A DNA stretch of 64,000 bases. It comes from Blastococcus aggregatus. GTDB lineage: Bacteria > Actinomycetota > Actinomycetes > Mycobacteriales > Geodermatophilaceae. The stretch covers positions 62,001 to 126,000 of the forward strand of contig NZ_OBQI01000002.1 in NCBI RefSeq assembly GCF_900221005.1. The letters are read 5' to 3'. Shown in pieces: positions 51,835 to 61,275 of the stretch. Below the pieces are notes generated by a model, which made no database searches, was not told the origin of the DNA, and saw only the letters and a list, made by a program, of their open reading frames with translations. The position numbers were made by a program, and so were the translations under genes. Position 1 is the stretch's first letter; every line of letters begins with the position of its first letter.

Positions 51835-53000
51835 GTGGGGTGGGGGGCGTGTAGATCGACGCCGCGGTCGGCCAACCACGGCAGCGGGTCGACCGGCGCC
51901 CCGTTCTGCCGGACCTCGAAATGCAGGTGGACGCCGGTGCTGTTGCCGGTGGACCCCTGGAAACCCAGCAGCGCACCGGCGGGCACCTGCTGGCCGGGCG
52001 TGACGGTGAAACCGGTCAGGTGGGCGTACCGGGTGGTCACCCCGTTGCCGTGGTCGAGTTCGACGAGGTTGCCGTAGCCGGCCACGTTCAGGTTGCCGTC
52101 GCGGTCGCAGAAGGCGCTGGTGCAGGCGGCGGTGGTCACGCTGCCGCCGGTGGCGGCGTAGACCGGGGTATTGCGGGGGCCGGCGAGGTCGACGCCGGCG
52201 TGCAGGACGCCCTGGCGGGGTCCGTAGCCGGAGGTGACCGCGCCGGGGCTGGGCCGCACCCACGACCCCGCCGGCACCGGCAGGCCGGGGCAGACGGCGG
52301 CCACCGCGCCGCCGGGGGTGGCGGCGCTGTCCTGGGCGGCGGGCCAGAGCATGGCGGTCAGCTCCCGGGCCAGCGGCTCCCAACCGGCGTAGGCGCCGCC
52401 GGCGGCGGAGTTCTGCACGGCCTGTGCGGCCCGGGTCAGCGGCACCGTCTGCCAGTCCGGCACCTGGACGAGCCGGGCATAGAAGGCGTCGGCGGCGTGG
52501 ACTGGGTCCATCAGCTGGGCGACGGTGCCCCAGCCGGCGGTCCAGCGCTGCTGGAAGGTGTTGACGCTGTCGTGGTCGGCGCCCAGCCCGTCGTGCGCGT
52601 AGGTCAGGCTGGTGGCGGTCACCGCGGCCTGCTGGGCGGTGAGGTGTGGGCTGCTGCCGTCGTTGGCGAGCATCCGGATCCGGGACTCCTGGTAGGCGGT
52701 GGCCAGCGCCACGGTGGCCGCGTGCGGTCCGAGCCCGCGGGCCGCGGCGACGCGCACGATGGTCTGCGCCTGCCCCATCTGGACGGCCTCCAGCGCGATG
52801 CCGGCGACCGTGGCGGCGGTACCAGCGGTTGAGCAGGCCGAGGAGGCCGGCTGCGTCGATGCCTGCGGAGCGGCGAGGACGGCGAGGGGGATCAGCAGCA
52901 GCGTGAGTGCGCCGAATACCGGGAGGGCGGCGGGAACGGCGGCCTTCCACAGCCATCGCGCCGCATACGCCCGGGCCACCCCTTCCGCCGTCCCGGTCAT
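51831..53000 (-). CDS. Bifunctional cell-wall hydrolase of T4SS (SLT-like plus M23)
   Basis: A 389-residue exported enzyme. The membrane anchor 'AVPAALPVFGALTLLLIPLA' is at about 20-45. Residues 70-190 resemble a lytic-transglycosylase domain: 'ALATAYQESRIRMLANDG' holds the candidate catalytic Glu, then 'SVNTFQQRWTAGWGT'. The C-terminal 120 residues are an M23 (LytM) endopeptidase with 'HAGVDLAG' and 'HLHFEVR' zinc ligands. It opens the peptidoglycan for the conjugation channel. The ATG at 53000 overlaps the VirB4 stop. Confidence 0.87.
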   Translation of the reverse strand: MTGTAEGVARAYAARWLWKAAVPAALPVFGALTLLLIPLAVLAAPQASTQPASSACSTAGTAATVAGIALEAVQMGQAQTIVRVAAARGLGPHAATVALATAYQESRIRMLANDGSSPHLTAQQAAVTATSLTYAHDGLGADHDSVNTFQQRWTAGWGTVAQLMDPVHAADAFYARLVQVPDWQTVPLTRAAQAVQNSAAGGAYAGWEPLARELTAMLWPAAQDSAATPGGAVAAVCPGLPVPAGSWVRPSPGAVTSGYGPRQGVLHAGVDLAGPRNTPVYAATGGSVTTAACTSAFCDRDGNLNVAGYGNLVELDHGNGVTTRYAHLTGFTVTPGQQVPAGALLGFQGSTGNSTGVHLHFEVRQNGAPVDPLPWLADRGVDLHAPHPT

Positions 53001-54505
53001 GCCGCTCCTCCGGCGGTGAGGGCGTCGTTGGTGTAGGTGAGCCGCAGTTCGGGTGCGGTGAGGACGGTCTGCACCTTGAACGCCCGGTCCCCGACCAGCC
53101 ACAGCGCCCGGCCCTTTCCGGCCAGCGCCCAGTCGGTGACCACCCGCTGCGCGGTCGGAGAGAGCCCGAGCAGGGTGCCGAGTTCGGCGCCGACGGCCTG
53201 GTCCTGGCCGTGCAGTACCCGGGTGTCGCACAGGTGCAGCAGGTCGCGGGCGATGGCGGTCGCCTGGGAGGTGGCGTCGCCGGCGGTGAGCATGTCCGAG
53301 GGCTTGTGTGCGAGCAGGATCTGCACGTCGGCGTCGCGGCGGGACAGCCGCAGGTTGGCGTCCAGGCTCTTCATCGCCTCGACACCCAGGCGCATCTGCC
53401 GCCAGGTCTCGTCGCGGATGACGATGCGCAGGTCGCCGGGGTCGGCGATCTCGCGCATCGCCTGTCCCCAGGAATTGAGGCAGGTCAGGGCGATGCCGAC
53501 GGCCTGGTCGCCCAGCGGCTCCAGCCGGGACAGCGAGAGCGACTGGATGGGTGCGCGCCAGTCGACGTCGATGCTGGTGTGGTCGTCGAACAGCCCGGCC
53601 AGCGAGCCCTTGACCAGGGCGCCGAGGGCGTCGCGCAGGGTGCGGGTGGCGTCCAGGAAGTGCCTCCGGTCGGCGTACCGGCAGCCGGTGACCAGTTCGT
53701 CGGGGGGCTCGTCCAGGGCCCGCCACAGCTGCGGGATGGTGGGCTCGGTCAGCCGGGTGGCGCCGCGGGCGTAGCCGGTGAGCAGCCGCAGCGCCTCCCC
53801 CACCGCGGTCTCCTCCACCGGGCCGAACGGAACCGCCTGGGAGCCGACCAGACCGCGCAGCAGCACCAGCCAGCGGGTGAAGATGATCGCCTCACGGCGG
53901 CGGGCCTCGGCCGCCTGCAGCCGCTCCCAGCCGTGCCCGAGCGGCCCGAACGCGAGCGGGTTGACCCGGGCGGGCAGCCCGGAGCCGATGGCGAACGGCT
54001 CCACCCCCAGGGCCCGGCACAGCGGCTCGTACTCGTCCTTGGTGTCACCCAGGATCAGGGTGCGGTAGCCGTAGCAGAGCATCCGCAGCGCGAAGGCCTT
54101 GACGGTGGCGGACTTGCCGCGACCGGGCTTGCCGAAGACGACGACGTTGGGGTTGGTGACCGGGATGGCGTCGTCGGTGACCCAGCCGACCGGGTCGCAG
54201 TAGAACGTGCCACCCGAGAGCAGGTCGATGCCCATCGGTGCGCCGGTGGGCGGCAGGCCGGGGGTGGGGATCAGCGGCCACGCCACCGGGGTCTGCTCCG
54301 AGGTCATCCGCCACACCGACAGCGGCGCCGGTGTCGCGGCCCGGCCCCGGCCGCGGCCCCGGGGGCCGCGGCGGGGCACCAGGGCGGGAAACGGCCCCGG
54401 CTCCCGGGGCGCCGCCGGCGCGGTCGGGGCGGTGGGCAGGCGGTGGCCGAAGTCGTCAAGCAGTGCGGCGACATCGCGCCCACGGCGGGAATGGCGGCGG
54501 GTCAT
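52997..54505 (-). CDS. VirB4-like T4SS ATPase
   Basis: A 502-residue ATPase. A Pro/Arg-rich N-terminus is followed by Walker A 'GKPGRGKS' at 125-132, 'LILGDTKDEYEPL', and Walker B 'LRIVIRDETW'. It lacks the long N-terminal part of full VirB4 proteins, which in this group is replaced by the neighbouring SCO6880-type protein. It energises channel assembly at the membrane. ATGA overlaps join it to both neighbours. Confidence 0.87.
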   Translation of the reverse strand: MTRRHSRRGRDVAALLDDFGHRLPTAPTAPAAPREPGPFPALVPRRGPRGRGRGRAATPAPLSVWRMTSEQTPVAWPLIPTPGLPPTGAPMGIDLLSGGTFYCDPVGWVTDDAIPVTNPNVVVFGKPGRGKSATVKAFALRMLCYGYRTLILGDTKDEYEPLCRALGVEPFAIGSGLPARVNPLAFGPLGHGWERLQAAEARRREAIIFTRWLVLLRGLVGSQAVPFGPVEETAVGEALRLLTGYARGATRLTEPTIPQLWRALDEPPDELVTGCRYADRRHFLDATRTLRDALGALVKGSLAGLFDDHTSIDVDWRAPIQSLSLSRLEPLGDQAVGIALTCLNSWGQAMREIADPGDLRIVIRDETWRQMRLGVEAMKSLDANLRLSRRDADVQILLAHKPSDMLTAGDATSQATAIARDLLHLCDTRVLHGQDQAVGAELGTLLGLSPTAQRVVTDWALAGKGRALWLVGDRAFKVQTVLTAPELRLTYTNDALTAGGAA

Positions 54506-56016
54506 CGTCGTCCCCGCCGGTTGGGCAGCCCCACACCCAGCGGGATGGCGGCGGCGGCGAAGCCGGCGTCCTGGGCCAGGTCCAGCCGCAGCGGCACGAA
54601 TCCGGCGGCGCGGACGGAGGCGGACAGCCGGCGGCCGTGCTCGGCCACCGGCCAGGACGCCGGCACGGTGACGCAGGCCGCGGCGGCCAGCCGGACCAGC
54701 GCCCGGCCGGTGGCCAGTTTCTCCTCGGCGGCACCGATCCGCTCGGTGTCGCGGCGCTGGCGGGCCCGCTGCCGGAAACCCATCCGGGCGCGCAGCTCGT
54801 TGCCGGTGGTGGCGCTCATCTCCTCCCGGCCCACCAGCCGGGTGGCCCGCTCCAGTGGCAGCGGGGCCAGGAACACCGTCAGGCAGCGCCGCTCCCCCGC
54901 CGTCGTGGGCACCAGCACCGGCGCCAGTGCGCCGAGCAGCGCCCCGGAGTCGGGCAGCAGGATCGTGTCGGTGACTGACGCCCACGCGTCGTGCGCGTAG
55001 TGCCGCACCTCGGCGCGGGCGGCGGTCGGGCCGGCGCCGGCCATCGGCACCCCCGTCGCCACCCGGGCACCGGCGGCGACGGCCAGGTCGGCAGCGACCA
55101 GCTGGCCGCGGTCGCCGGGGGCGAAGCCGGTGCGCACCGCGGCGGCCAGCGCAGCCGAATCCAGCCAGGTCACCGCGGTGCAGCCGACCGGGCCGCGCAG
55201 CGCGGCCTCAACCTCGGCCATCACCCCGTGCAGCACCCGGGCGCGGCCGTCCACCCCGCCGCCGGCCTCCTTCGTCGCGCGGGCGATCCGGCCCTCACCG
55301 GCGACGACGGTGAGGAAGGCCTCGGTGCGCACCGCCGCCGGGGTCAGCATCGCGCCCAGCAGCGCGTTCACCTCGGTGGCCACGGCCGGAGCGTCACCGC
55401 GGACGTGGGCGCGTTCCCAGGTGGCGCGTTCGGCGCCGTCATCGGGCACCGTGCGCACGTGCACGGCGAGGAGGTCGACCAGTTCGGTGCGGGCGGCCAG
55501 CTCGCACAGCCCCGCCAGCCCCGCTCCCATCCGGTCCCGCTCACCGGGCTCGGCCAGCCCGATGCCCGGATGGGTGATCCGGGCCACCGCCGCCCAGGTG
55601 CGCGCCGCGGTGTCCTGCACGATCACCGGGCGGTCCACCAGGTGCCCGAACGGCGGGCCGTCGTGGGTGCGGATGCCGGCCAGCACCCCGGGCAGGTCGG
55701 CCTCAGCCAGGTCGTCGGCCGTTCCGGCGGCGGCGCGGGAGCCGAACGCCGCCCATCCGGTGAGGACGCCGATCGCGTGCAGGATCAGGTCGGCCAGCCA
55801 GCGGCCGGCCGCGCGGCCCCGCACGGGCACCAGCAGGACCGCCGCCAGCACCGCCCACACCGGCAACCACAGGACGAATAGGCTCCAGGCCTGGGCGTTG
55901 AGCGCAAGCAGCGCCGGCAGCCCGGCGAGGGTGACCAGGGCCAGCTGGGCGCCGGTCATCCCCAGGAACCAGCCCGACACGTCGCGGGAGTAGTCGCCGT
56001 AGCGGTGCGTGCTCAC
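54502..56016 (-). CDS. SCO6880-family T4SS membrane protein
   Basis: A 504-residue protein with two membrane segments near the N-terminus ('QLALVTLAGLPALLALNAQA' and 'VLWLPVWAVLAAVLLVPV', a VirB3/PrgI-like pair), then a soluble region. It starts 'HRYGDYSRDVSGWFLGMTGA', typical of the SCO6880 family that stands next to the VirB4 ATPase in actinobacterial conjugation loci. It probably represents VirB3 plus the N-terminal domain of VirB4. GTG start with a GTGA overlap. Confidence 0.87.
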   Translation of the reverse strand: MSTHRYGDYSRDVSGWFLGMTGAQLALVTLAGLPALLALNAQAWSLFVLWLPVWAVLAAVLLVPVRGRAAGRWLADLILHAIGVLTGWAAFGSRAAAGTADDLAEADLPGVLAGIRTHDGPPFGHLVDRPVIVQDTAARTWAAVARITHPGIGLAEPGERDRMGAGLAGLCELAARTELVDLLAVHVRTVPDDGAERATWERAHVRGDAPAVATEVNALLGAMLTPAAVRTEAFLTVVAGEGRIARATKEAGGGVDGRARVLHGVMAEVEAALRGPVGCTAVTWLDSAALAAAVRTGFAPGDRGQLVAADLAVAAGARVATGVPMAGAGPTAARAEVRHYAHDAWASVTDTILLPDSGALLGALAPVLVPTTAGERRCLTVFLAPLPLERATRLVGREEMSATTGNELRARMGFRQRARQRRDTERIGAAEEKLATGRALVRLAAAACVTVPASWPVAEHGRRLSASVRAAGFVPLRLDLAQDAGFAAAAIPLGVGLPNRRGRR

Positions 56017-57584
56017 CGCGCACCCCCCTCGGCGGGCCCGTCGCCTTCAGCGGGAGCCGGTGGGCCGGGCTCACCCGGGCTGTCGTTCCGGTCCGCGGCC
56101 AGCCCATAGGCGGACACGGCGGCGGCACCCGGCGGCAGGCCGCCGTCCTCTGTCCCCGCGGCGTGCCTGGTCCCCGGTGAGTCGGGCGCTGCCCGGCCGG
56201 GCACCGGCGGCCCGTAGAAGTGCGCGGAGTGCCCGATGCCAGCGCCGGAAAGCACGTCGGCCGCCGAGGCGGCCACCCCCGCGGCCAGCCGGCCCGCCTG
56301 CGCGGTGCCGACCGTGAGTCCGTGCAGCACGCCGGCGAACCGGCCCTGGGTGGCGGAGTCCGCGGTCGACTCGCCCTGCGCCCGGTCCCCGGCCAACTGC
56401 GCGGCGGCGCCCGTCGCGGCCACCCCACCGGATGCGGCACCCGCCGCCGCGGTGGCCACGGCCGCTCCCCCGCCACCAGCCTTCTGCAGCGCGCCCATCA
56501 CTCCGCCGGAGGCGGCCAGCGAGGACCGCAACGCCGCACCACTGGAGGTGCCCGGGTCGACGAAGGCCAGCAGCCGGAACAGCGCCAGCGGGCAGACCGC
56601 CGCGAGCAAAATGAGCAGGCAGCCGACCACCGCCATGCCGACCGCGGCCTCGGTGCTGGTCTCCTCGGCTCCGGTCACGATGCCCTCCGTGATGGTCACC
56701 CCCACGCCGAGGACCAACACGGCCACCGGGGCGAGCAGCAGCGCGGCGAGGAACCAGCGAAGGCTGCGCCAGAACCAGGAGCTCGACGTCTGCGCCAGCA
56801 GCCCGCCGGCCGAGATCGCCGACGTGGCCGCCAGCACGATCAGCGCCGCCTCCCGGACCAACATCAGCAGCAGGAACCCGACGCTGGCCGGAACCAGCAG
56901 GAAGACCGAACACACCCCCAGGACGGTGGCGACCGTGCCGTCGACCAGATCACGGCCCACGCTGATCGACGGTTCGAACGCCGCCATGGTGTCGATGCCC
57001 AGCAGGCTGCGCAGCAGGGCAGTGGTCAGGCCCGAGACGCCGGTGACCAGCAGCGCGGCCACCCCGACGTAGCCGGCCCACACCAGCCCGAACTGCACCA
57101 GGCCGACCAGTAGCCGGCCCAGCGTCTGCCCGTCCCGGCGTACCGCCGCCACACCCAGTTGCACCATGGCCATTCCCGCGGCCACGGTCGCCCCGATGCC
57201 GAACGTCACCGGATACACCGCCGCCAGCGGGCCGCCGGCGGACAGGTCCGGGGTGGTCAGAGCGTCGATCACCGAGAACGCCAGGCGCAGCAGCCACAGC
57301 CCGGCGTCCCACAGCGACAGCATGGCGCTGGTCCACACGCTCTCCGCCACGTTCCCGGCCGCGTCACCGAGCAGGCCACCGGCCGCCTCACCCAGCGCGC
57401 ACAGGGGGTCGATCGGCAGACAGGGCAGGGCGGTAGGAGCCGCCGCGGGCAGGGCCGTGACCGTCGGCTCGCCCGCGGCCGGCGTCGCCGCCCCCAGCCA
57501 GGCAACGGCCGCCAGCAGGAGGACGACGAGGAGGTGGCGCGCCCCCGGGCTCCAGCCGCGTGCAGGCGCGACGGGGTTAGGCAT
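56013..57584 (-). CDS. VirB6/TrbL-like T4SS channel protein
   Basis: A 523-residue polytopic protein. A signal-like first segment ('LLVVLLLAAVAWLGAATPAA') is followed by about six long hydrophobic stretches between residues 100 and 350 and an Ala/Gly-rich, then Pro-rich soluble tail. The topology matches VirB6/TrbL proteins that form the inner-membrane channel. Its start overlaps the previous gene by 8 bases. Confidence 0.82.
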   Translation of the reverse strand: MPNPVAPARGWSPGARHLLVVLLLAAVAWLGAATPAAGEPTVTALPAAAPTALPCLPIDPLCALGEAAGGLLGDAAGNVAESVWTSAMLSLWDAGLWLLRLAFSVIDALTTPDLSAGGPLAAVYPVTFGIGATVAAGMAMVQLGVAAVRRDGQTLGRLLVGLVQFGLVWAGYVGVAALLVTGVSGLTTALLRSLLGIDTMAAFEPSISVGRDLVDGTVATVLGVCSVFLLVPASVGFLLLMLVREAALIVLAATSAISAGGLLAQTSSSWFWRSLRWFLAALLLAPVAVLVLGVGVTITEGIVTGAEETSTEAAVGMAVVGCLLILLAAVCPLALFRLLAFVDPGTSSGAALRSSLAASGGVMGALQKAGGGGAAVATAAAGAASGGVAATGAAAQLAGDRAQGESTADSATQGRFAGVLHGLTVGTAQAGRLAAGVAASAADVLSGAGIGHSAHFYGPPVPGRAAPDSPGTRHAAGTEDGGLPPGAAAVSAYGLAADRNDSPGEPGPPAPAEGDGPAEGGAR

Positions 57585-58386
57585 GGCGCAGGTCTCGCCA
57601 GCCGGCGTCGATCGCCGCGTCGGTGCCCGGCCAGATCGACGGGGCCGGTGCCGGCTCGGCGCCGGGGCCGATCAGCCACCGGTCGGCGACCCATGTCATG
57701 CGCTGGCAGTCCGCCACCGCCATCCGGGCCGTCCGCTCGAGGGTGACGGTGAATTCCAGGTCCACGCACACGACCGCGAACTTCGGGCCCACCGTTCCCT
57801 TGATCAGCCCCATGACCGGGCGGACGACGATCGCCAGCTGCGGGGAGCCGGCGCCCGACAGCCCCGCTCCCGACAGCAGGCTGGCCATGCCGGTCACCCC
57901 CGACCAGTTCTCCGCAGTGGGACCGCCGGCAGCCGCCCACCGGCTGATCACCTCGCGCACGCCGTACATCGATCCGGACTGCATCGCCGCCACATCGATC
58001 GACGCCAGCTGCGCCAGCGCTCCCTCCGGGGTGGGAGGGAAGCCCGTGGCCACCCCCGCCGGCCCGACGTCGGTGGCGCGCGGCAGCACAAGCACCTCGG
58101 CCGCCCTGCTCGACACCGGACCCGGCATCGCCTCCTGCGGCTCGGCGGCCGGCATCGCAGCGGCGGCCAGCGCATCCTCCCGAGACAGCTCCCCCACCGG
58201 AGCCGCGGCCCGGGCTGCGCTGTCCGCTGGGCCGGAGTCGCCGTCGGTGAGCGCCGCGATGACGGTGAGGACCAGCCCGGCCAGCACCGCCAGCGCCACC
58301 AGTGCGCTGACCACCAGCAGGGTCAGCAGCCGGGCCGGGCCCCACTCCGCCGCACCACGGCCCTGGGACTTGTGACGGCGGGTCAT
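57577..58386 (-). CDS. Bitopic T4SS protein, TcpC/VirB8-like candidate
   Basis: A 269-residue protein with one N-terminal membrane segment ('LLTLLVVSALVALAVLAGLV', about 22-45) and an extracellular domain of about 220 residues. The C-terminal half 'PQLAIVVRPVMGLIKGTVGP' through 'FAVVCVDLEFTVTLERTARM' is a strand-rich fold that would fit the NTF2-like domains of VirB8/TcpC. Identification rests on topology and neighbours; direct homology is not clear. It meets the previous gene as TGATG. Confidence 0.68.
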   Translation of the reverse strand: MTRRHKSQGRGAAEWGPARLLTLLVVSALVALAVLAGLVLTVIAALTDGDSGPADSAARAAAPVGELSREDALAAAAMPAAEPQEAMPGPVSSRAAEVLVLPRATDVGPAGVATGFPPTPEGALAQLASIDVAAMQSGSMYGVREVISRWAAAGGPTAENWSGVTGMASLLSGAGLSGAGSPQLAIVVRPVMGLIKGTVGPKFAVVCVDLEFTVTLERTARMAVADCQRMTWVADRWLIGPGAEPAPAPSIWPGTDAAIDAGWRDLRHA

Positions 58387-58775
58387 CAGGTGCACCCGCT
58401 GCCGGTGATCGACCCGAGAATCGCCAGGATCACCGTGTAGGCGATGGCCACCATCACCACCACCGCCACCCCCATCGCCCCGTACCGGGAGGCGTGCGGA
58501 TGGGAGAAGATTCGCCCCACCAGGATTGAGCCGAGTGACATCACCGCGCCGATGCCGATCAGCGCCAGCACCCCCCACTTCACCCAGGCCGTCACGTCGT
58601 CGGCGAAGGCCTGCATCCCCGGCGGCGCCTCCGGGCAGACCGCCGCGGTGATCTCCACCGGCGCCGCAGCCGCCGGCCCCGCGCCCAGCACCAGCAGCCC
58701 GGCGACGACGAGGACGAGGACGACGGCCGAGGTCGCGCGCAGCGCCACATGCGCGGTCCCGTGCCTGCTCCTCAT
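58386..58775 (-). CDS. Small membrane protein, VirB2/TrbC-like candidate
   Basis: A 129-residue protein with a signal-like N-terminal hydrophobic segment ending in 'AGPAAAAP', then two membrane segments ('VKWGVLALIGIGAVMSLGSI' and 'YGAMGVAVVVMVAIAYTVIL') split by a short basic loop. Size and topology match VirB2/TrbC pilin-type subunits. Only positional evidence supports a role in a pore or surface structure. Confidence 0.66.
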   Translation of the reverse strand: MRSRHGTAHVALRATSAVVLVLVVAGLLVLGAGPAAAAPVEITAAVCPEAPPGMQAFADDVTAWVKWGVLALIGIGAVMSLGSILVGRIFSHPHASRYGAMGVAVVVMVAIAYTVILAILGSITGSGCT

Positions 58776-59650
58776 CGGCTTGCCTGCCAGCCGGTCCGGG
58801 ACTGCGCCGCCCGGCGCCGATGCCGGGGCTGCGGGTCCGCGGCCGGCACCAGCAGCGCGGCCAGCGACCGGCCGGCGGCCGCTACCGGCTTCGGCAGCCG
58901 GTCACCGGCCAGACCGTCGGTCTCCAGTCGCCGGTCAACCGGCACCCGAACCACCCGCCCCCGCGACCGCAGCTCACGCAGTCGTGGCCCGCAGCTGGCC
59001 TGCACCGTCCGCGGCCAGCGCGCTGGGCCGACCGCCGCAATCACCGGCTCGCCGTCCAGGGCGGCCAGCACGTGCTCGGTCTGCCGGACCGCGGGAACCG
59101 TCACCCGGGTGACCACGACCACGTTGGCGTCTCGGATGAGGGGACCGGGTGCGTCGAGCAGCGCGGTGGTCAGCGACCAGCCCGCATCGACAACCAGCAG
59201 CCGACCGGTGTCGTCGGTCTCCGGTGGCGGCAGGGACTCGCCCTCGCCTGGGCGGCGGGCGAGGCGGACCACGTCGAGTCTCCCGCGCCGACCGTGCCGC
59301 CAGCCGCCGCCGTCCGTGCCCAACTCGATGGTCGATGCCGCCGTCAGCCCCGATCGGACCGGTTCGGCGTAGTCGATCAGCTGCACCCGCCGGGCCTCCG
59401 CGAGCCCTTCGGCGACCGCCAACGCGACCGTCGAGGCCCCGGCCCCGGCGTGACCGGCCACCACCAGAACCACACGGCCGCCGACACCGGCTCCCGCCCA
59501 AGGAGTCCGACCGGCATCTGACCGGCAGGTCCTACCGGTGACCGCAGCGCCGGACGCCGGCCACCCGCAGACGACACCATGACCGCTGACCTCGTCGAAG
59601 ATCCCCGCGCGGATCGCAACGACGGCCGCACGCATTGCCTCAACCGTCAT
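58772..59650 (-). CDS. ParA/MinD-like P-loop protein with altered Walker A
   Basis: A 292-residue protein, ATG at 59650; the longer frame upstream is unlike protein. 'VVLVVAGHAGAGASTVALAV' has the position and flanks of a ParA/MinD deviant Walker A, but Ala replaces the Lys before Ser-Thr. 'GRLLVVDAGWSL' would be the Walker B Asp, and 'NVVVVTRVTVPAVRQTEHVL' the next strand of the fold. Similar SCO-type proteins head actinobacterial transfer operons, probably linked to DNA or channel positioning. ATP hydrolysis is doubtful. It is the first gene of the operon. Confidence 0.72.
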   Translation of the reverse strand: MTVEAMRAAVVAIRAGIFDEVSGHGVVCGWPASGAAVTGRTCRSDAGRTPWAGAGVGGRVVLVVAGHAGAGASTVALAVAEGLAEARRVQLIDYAEPVRSGLTAASTIELGTDGGGWRHGRRGRLDVVRLARRPGEGESLPPPETDDTGRLLVVDAGWSLTTALLDAPGPLIRDANVVVVTRVTVPAVRQTEHVLAALDGEPVIAAVGPARWPRTVQASCGPRLRELRSRGRVVRVPVDRRLETDGLAGDRLPKPVAAAGRSLAALLVPAADPQPRHRRRAAQSRTGWQASR

Positions 59651-60098
59651 CGGCCGGTCCCCACGGGGACGCGCCGGGCTGCCGATCGCCAATGACGATG
59701 ACAGCGCCGTTTCACGGCTCGTTCGGTCACGCCTCGATCCCCGAAGCGGGGGTGCGGTCTGCATGCGCCGACCGTGCCGCCCCGACCTCTCGTAATCCTC
59801 CCGTCGGCTACGCCACGGAGGTCTCCTGCCCGCGGACGGGCGCGTGCCGGCGCAGGCGGCGATGACGGCCCCGCGCCGGTGAGCTACCGCAGACTTACGG
59901 GAGATCGGAGCCGAGACGCGACAGCGACCAAGCGCGACGGCCGGAGGGCTGCCTGGCGTGGTGTGTCTCACCCTGACCCAACCGCTGGCCACATACCAGA
60001 GGCTTGCTCCTGCATGCCTTCCACGCCCTCGGGCCCCGACCCCGGTTCTCGGACACGCTGAACCCAGCATCTGCTGGGAACCGAGATGATCGAGAACC
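59651..60098. other. Gene-free region upstream of T4SS operon
   Basis: No convincing gene. It should hold the promoter of the leftward conjugation operon. A 6-bp hairpin CCCAGC-ATCT-GCTGGG lies at 60063-60078, just before the IS3 remnant, and may belong to that element's end. Confidence 0.4.
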
Positions 60099-60345
60099 AT
60101 GGCCCGCAAGAACTACTCCGATGAGTTCCGTCGGCAGGCCGTCGACTTGTACGAGTCCACCCGGGAGCGACAGCGCCGGGCATCGCCGCCGACCTGAGGG
60201 TCGAACGCCGCACCCTGCGCCAGTGGCTCGACCTGCACGGAACCGGCAAGAAGACCGCTGCCGACGGCACGCTGACCCGCAGGGGTCGCCGTACTCAGGA
60301 ACCGCCAGAGGGAGACGCAGGTCGTCGCGCTGTGGGCGTCGACGC
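60099..60345 (+). mobile_element. IS3-family OrfA fragment
   Basis: From ATG at 60099 the text 'MARKNYSDEFRRQAVDLYES' is the start of an IS3-type OrfA (helix-turn-helix). A frame change then gives 'IAADLRVERRTLRQWLDLHG' and 'KKTAADGTLTRRG'. The rest of OrfA and all of OrfB with the DDE domain are missing. A dead remnant. Confidence 0.8.
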
Positions 60346-60417
60346 CTCTCTGTAACGGTCTGACATGTGTGAGTGAGGCCAGCACCTGGCGGGCTCGGTT
60401 CAACGGAGGGCGACACG

Positions 60418-61275
60418 ATGAGAAACCCCGATGTCCACGACGACCTGGACGCGCTGCTGCGCAGCGCAGCGACGATCCAGCGTGATCCCGCGCAGGAGGA
60501 GCGCACCTTCGCCGACGTGTGGTCGCGGGTGCAGGCGTCCATGAACGACGGCGCTGCGACCTCCGACGACGCCGTCCACGACCGGCGGCACACTCTGATC
60601 GCCGATCGCGAGTTGACGGCTCGCCGTCGCCGCCGGGCGGCCAAGGTGGCGTCGGTGACCCTGGCGGTCGTCGTGGCGAGCGCCGGGACAGCGGCGGCAG
60701 CGTTCCTTGCCACCCGGACCGGCGAGGAGGCGACCGGCTGGGAAGTCGGAGCCGGAGGCTCCGGCGAGATCCTCAACCAGGGCGGCACCGATCGGCGTCA
60801 GGTCTTCGAGCAGGTGACCGCAGACATCCGCTTCGCGCCGGGGTACGAGGCTCAGCGCGACTACGCCCTGGACTTCTTCCCCCAGGACAGCGACACGGCT
60901 ATCACCGAGAGTCACCTCCGCTCCTTCACGGCCAGCCACGCCATCTGCACCTGGGCCGACGCATGGGTGGCGTACGACAACTCCGGAGACCTGGCAGCGC
61001 GCGATGCGGCGACGGGGACGCTCGCCGAGTCCGTCACCTGGGAGCCCATCCAGACGTTCAACGAGGATCACGACGAGCCCGACCCCATGGATCCGAGCAC
61101 CGGCGTGGATCCGGGCGCCGGAGGCTCCTACTACGGGTGGCTGCGCCCGCTGGTCCAGGCCGCCCAGTCTGGGGACCGCCAGGGGGTCCTCGACGCGGTC
61201 GCGACCGGTCACCAGTGCGCGGCCGAGGTCCTTCCGGTCATCAGCACCGACCCCAACTACGGGGGTGCCCGATGA
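60418..61275 (+). CDS. Single-pass membrane protein, possible anti-sigma factor
   Basis: A 285-residue protein. About 85 N-terminal cytoplasmic residues ('DDLDALLRSAATIQRDPAQE') end in a basic 'RRRRRAAK' before one membrane segment ('VASVTLAVVVASAGTAAAAF'); the remaining 180 residues would be outside. The stop overlaps the sigma-factor start by 4 bases, so both are made together. The layout matches ECF-sigma/anti-sigma pairs, although no zinc anti-sigma HxxxCxxC motif is present and the gene precedes its sigma factor, the reverse of the common order. Confidence 0.68.
   Translation: MRNPDVHDDLDALLRSAATIQRDPAQEERTFADVWSRVQASMNDGAATSDDAVHDRRHTLIADRELTARRRRRAAKVASVTLAVVVASAGTAAAAFLATRTGEEATGWEVGAGGSGEILNQGGTDRRQVFEQVTADIRFAPGYEAQRDYALDFFPQDSDTAITESHLRSFTASHAICTWADAWVAYDNSGDLAARDAATGTLAESVTWEPIQTFNEDHDEPDPMDPSTGVDPGAGGSYYGWLRPLVQAAQSGDRQGVLDAVATGHQCAAEVLPVISTDPNYGGAR

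Noticed and set aside
51831..53726. 631-codon frame containing the M23 peptidase
   Set aside because: The first 240 codons overlap the VirB4 gene in another frame and look non-natural; the ATG at 53000 with the ATGA overlap is the real start.
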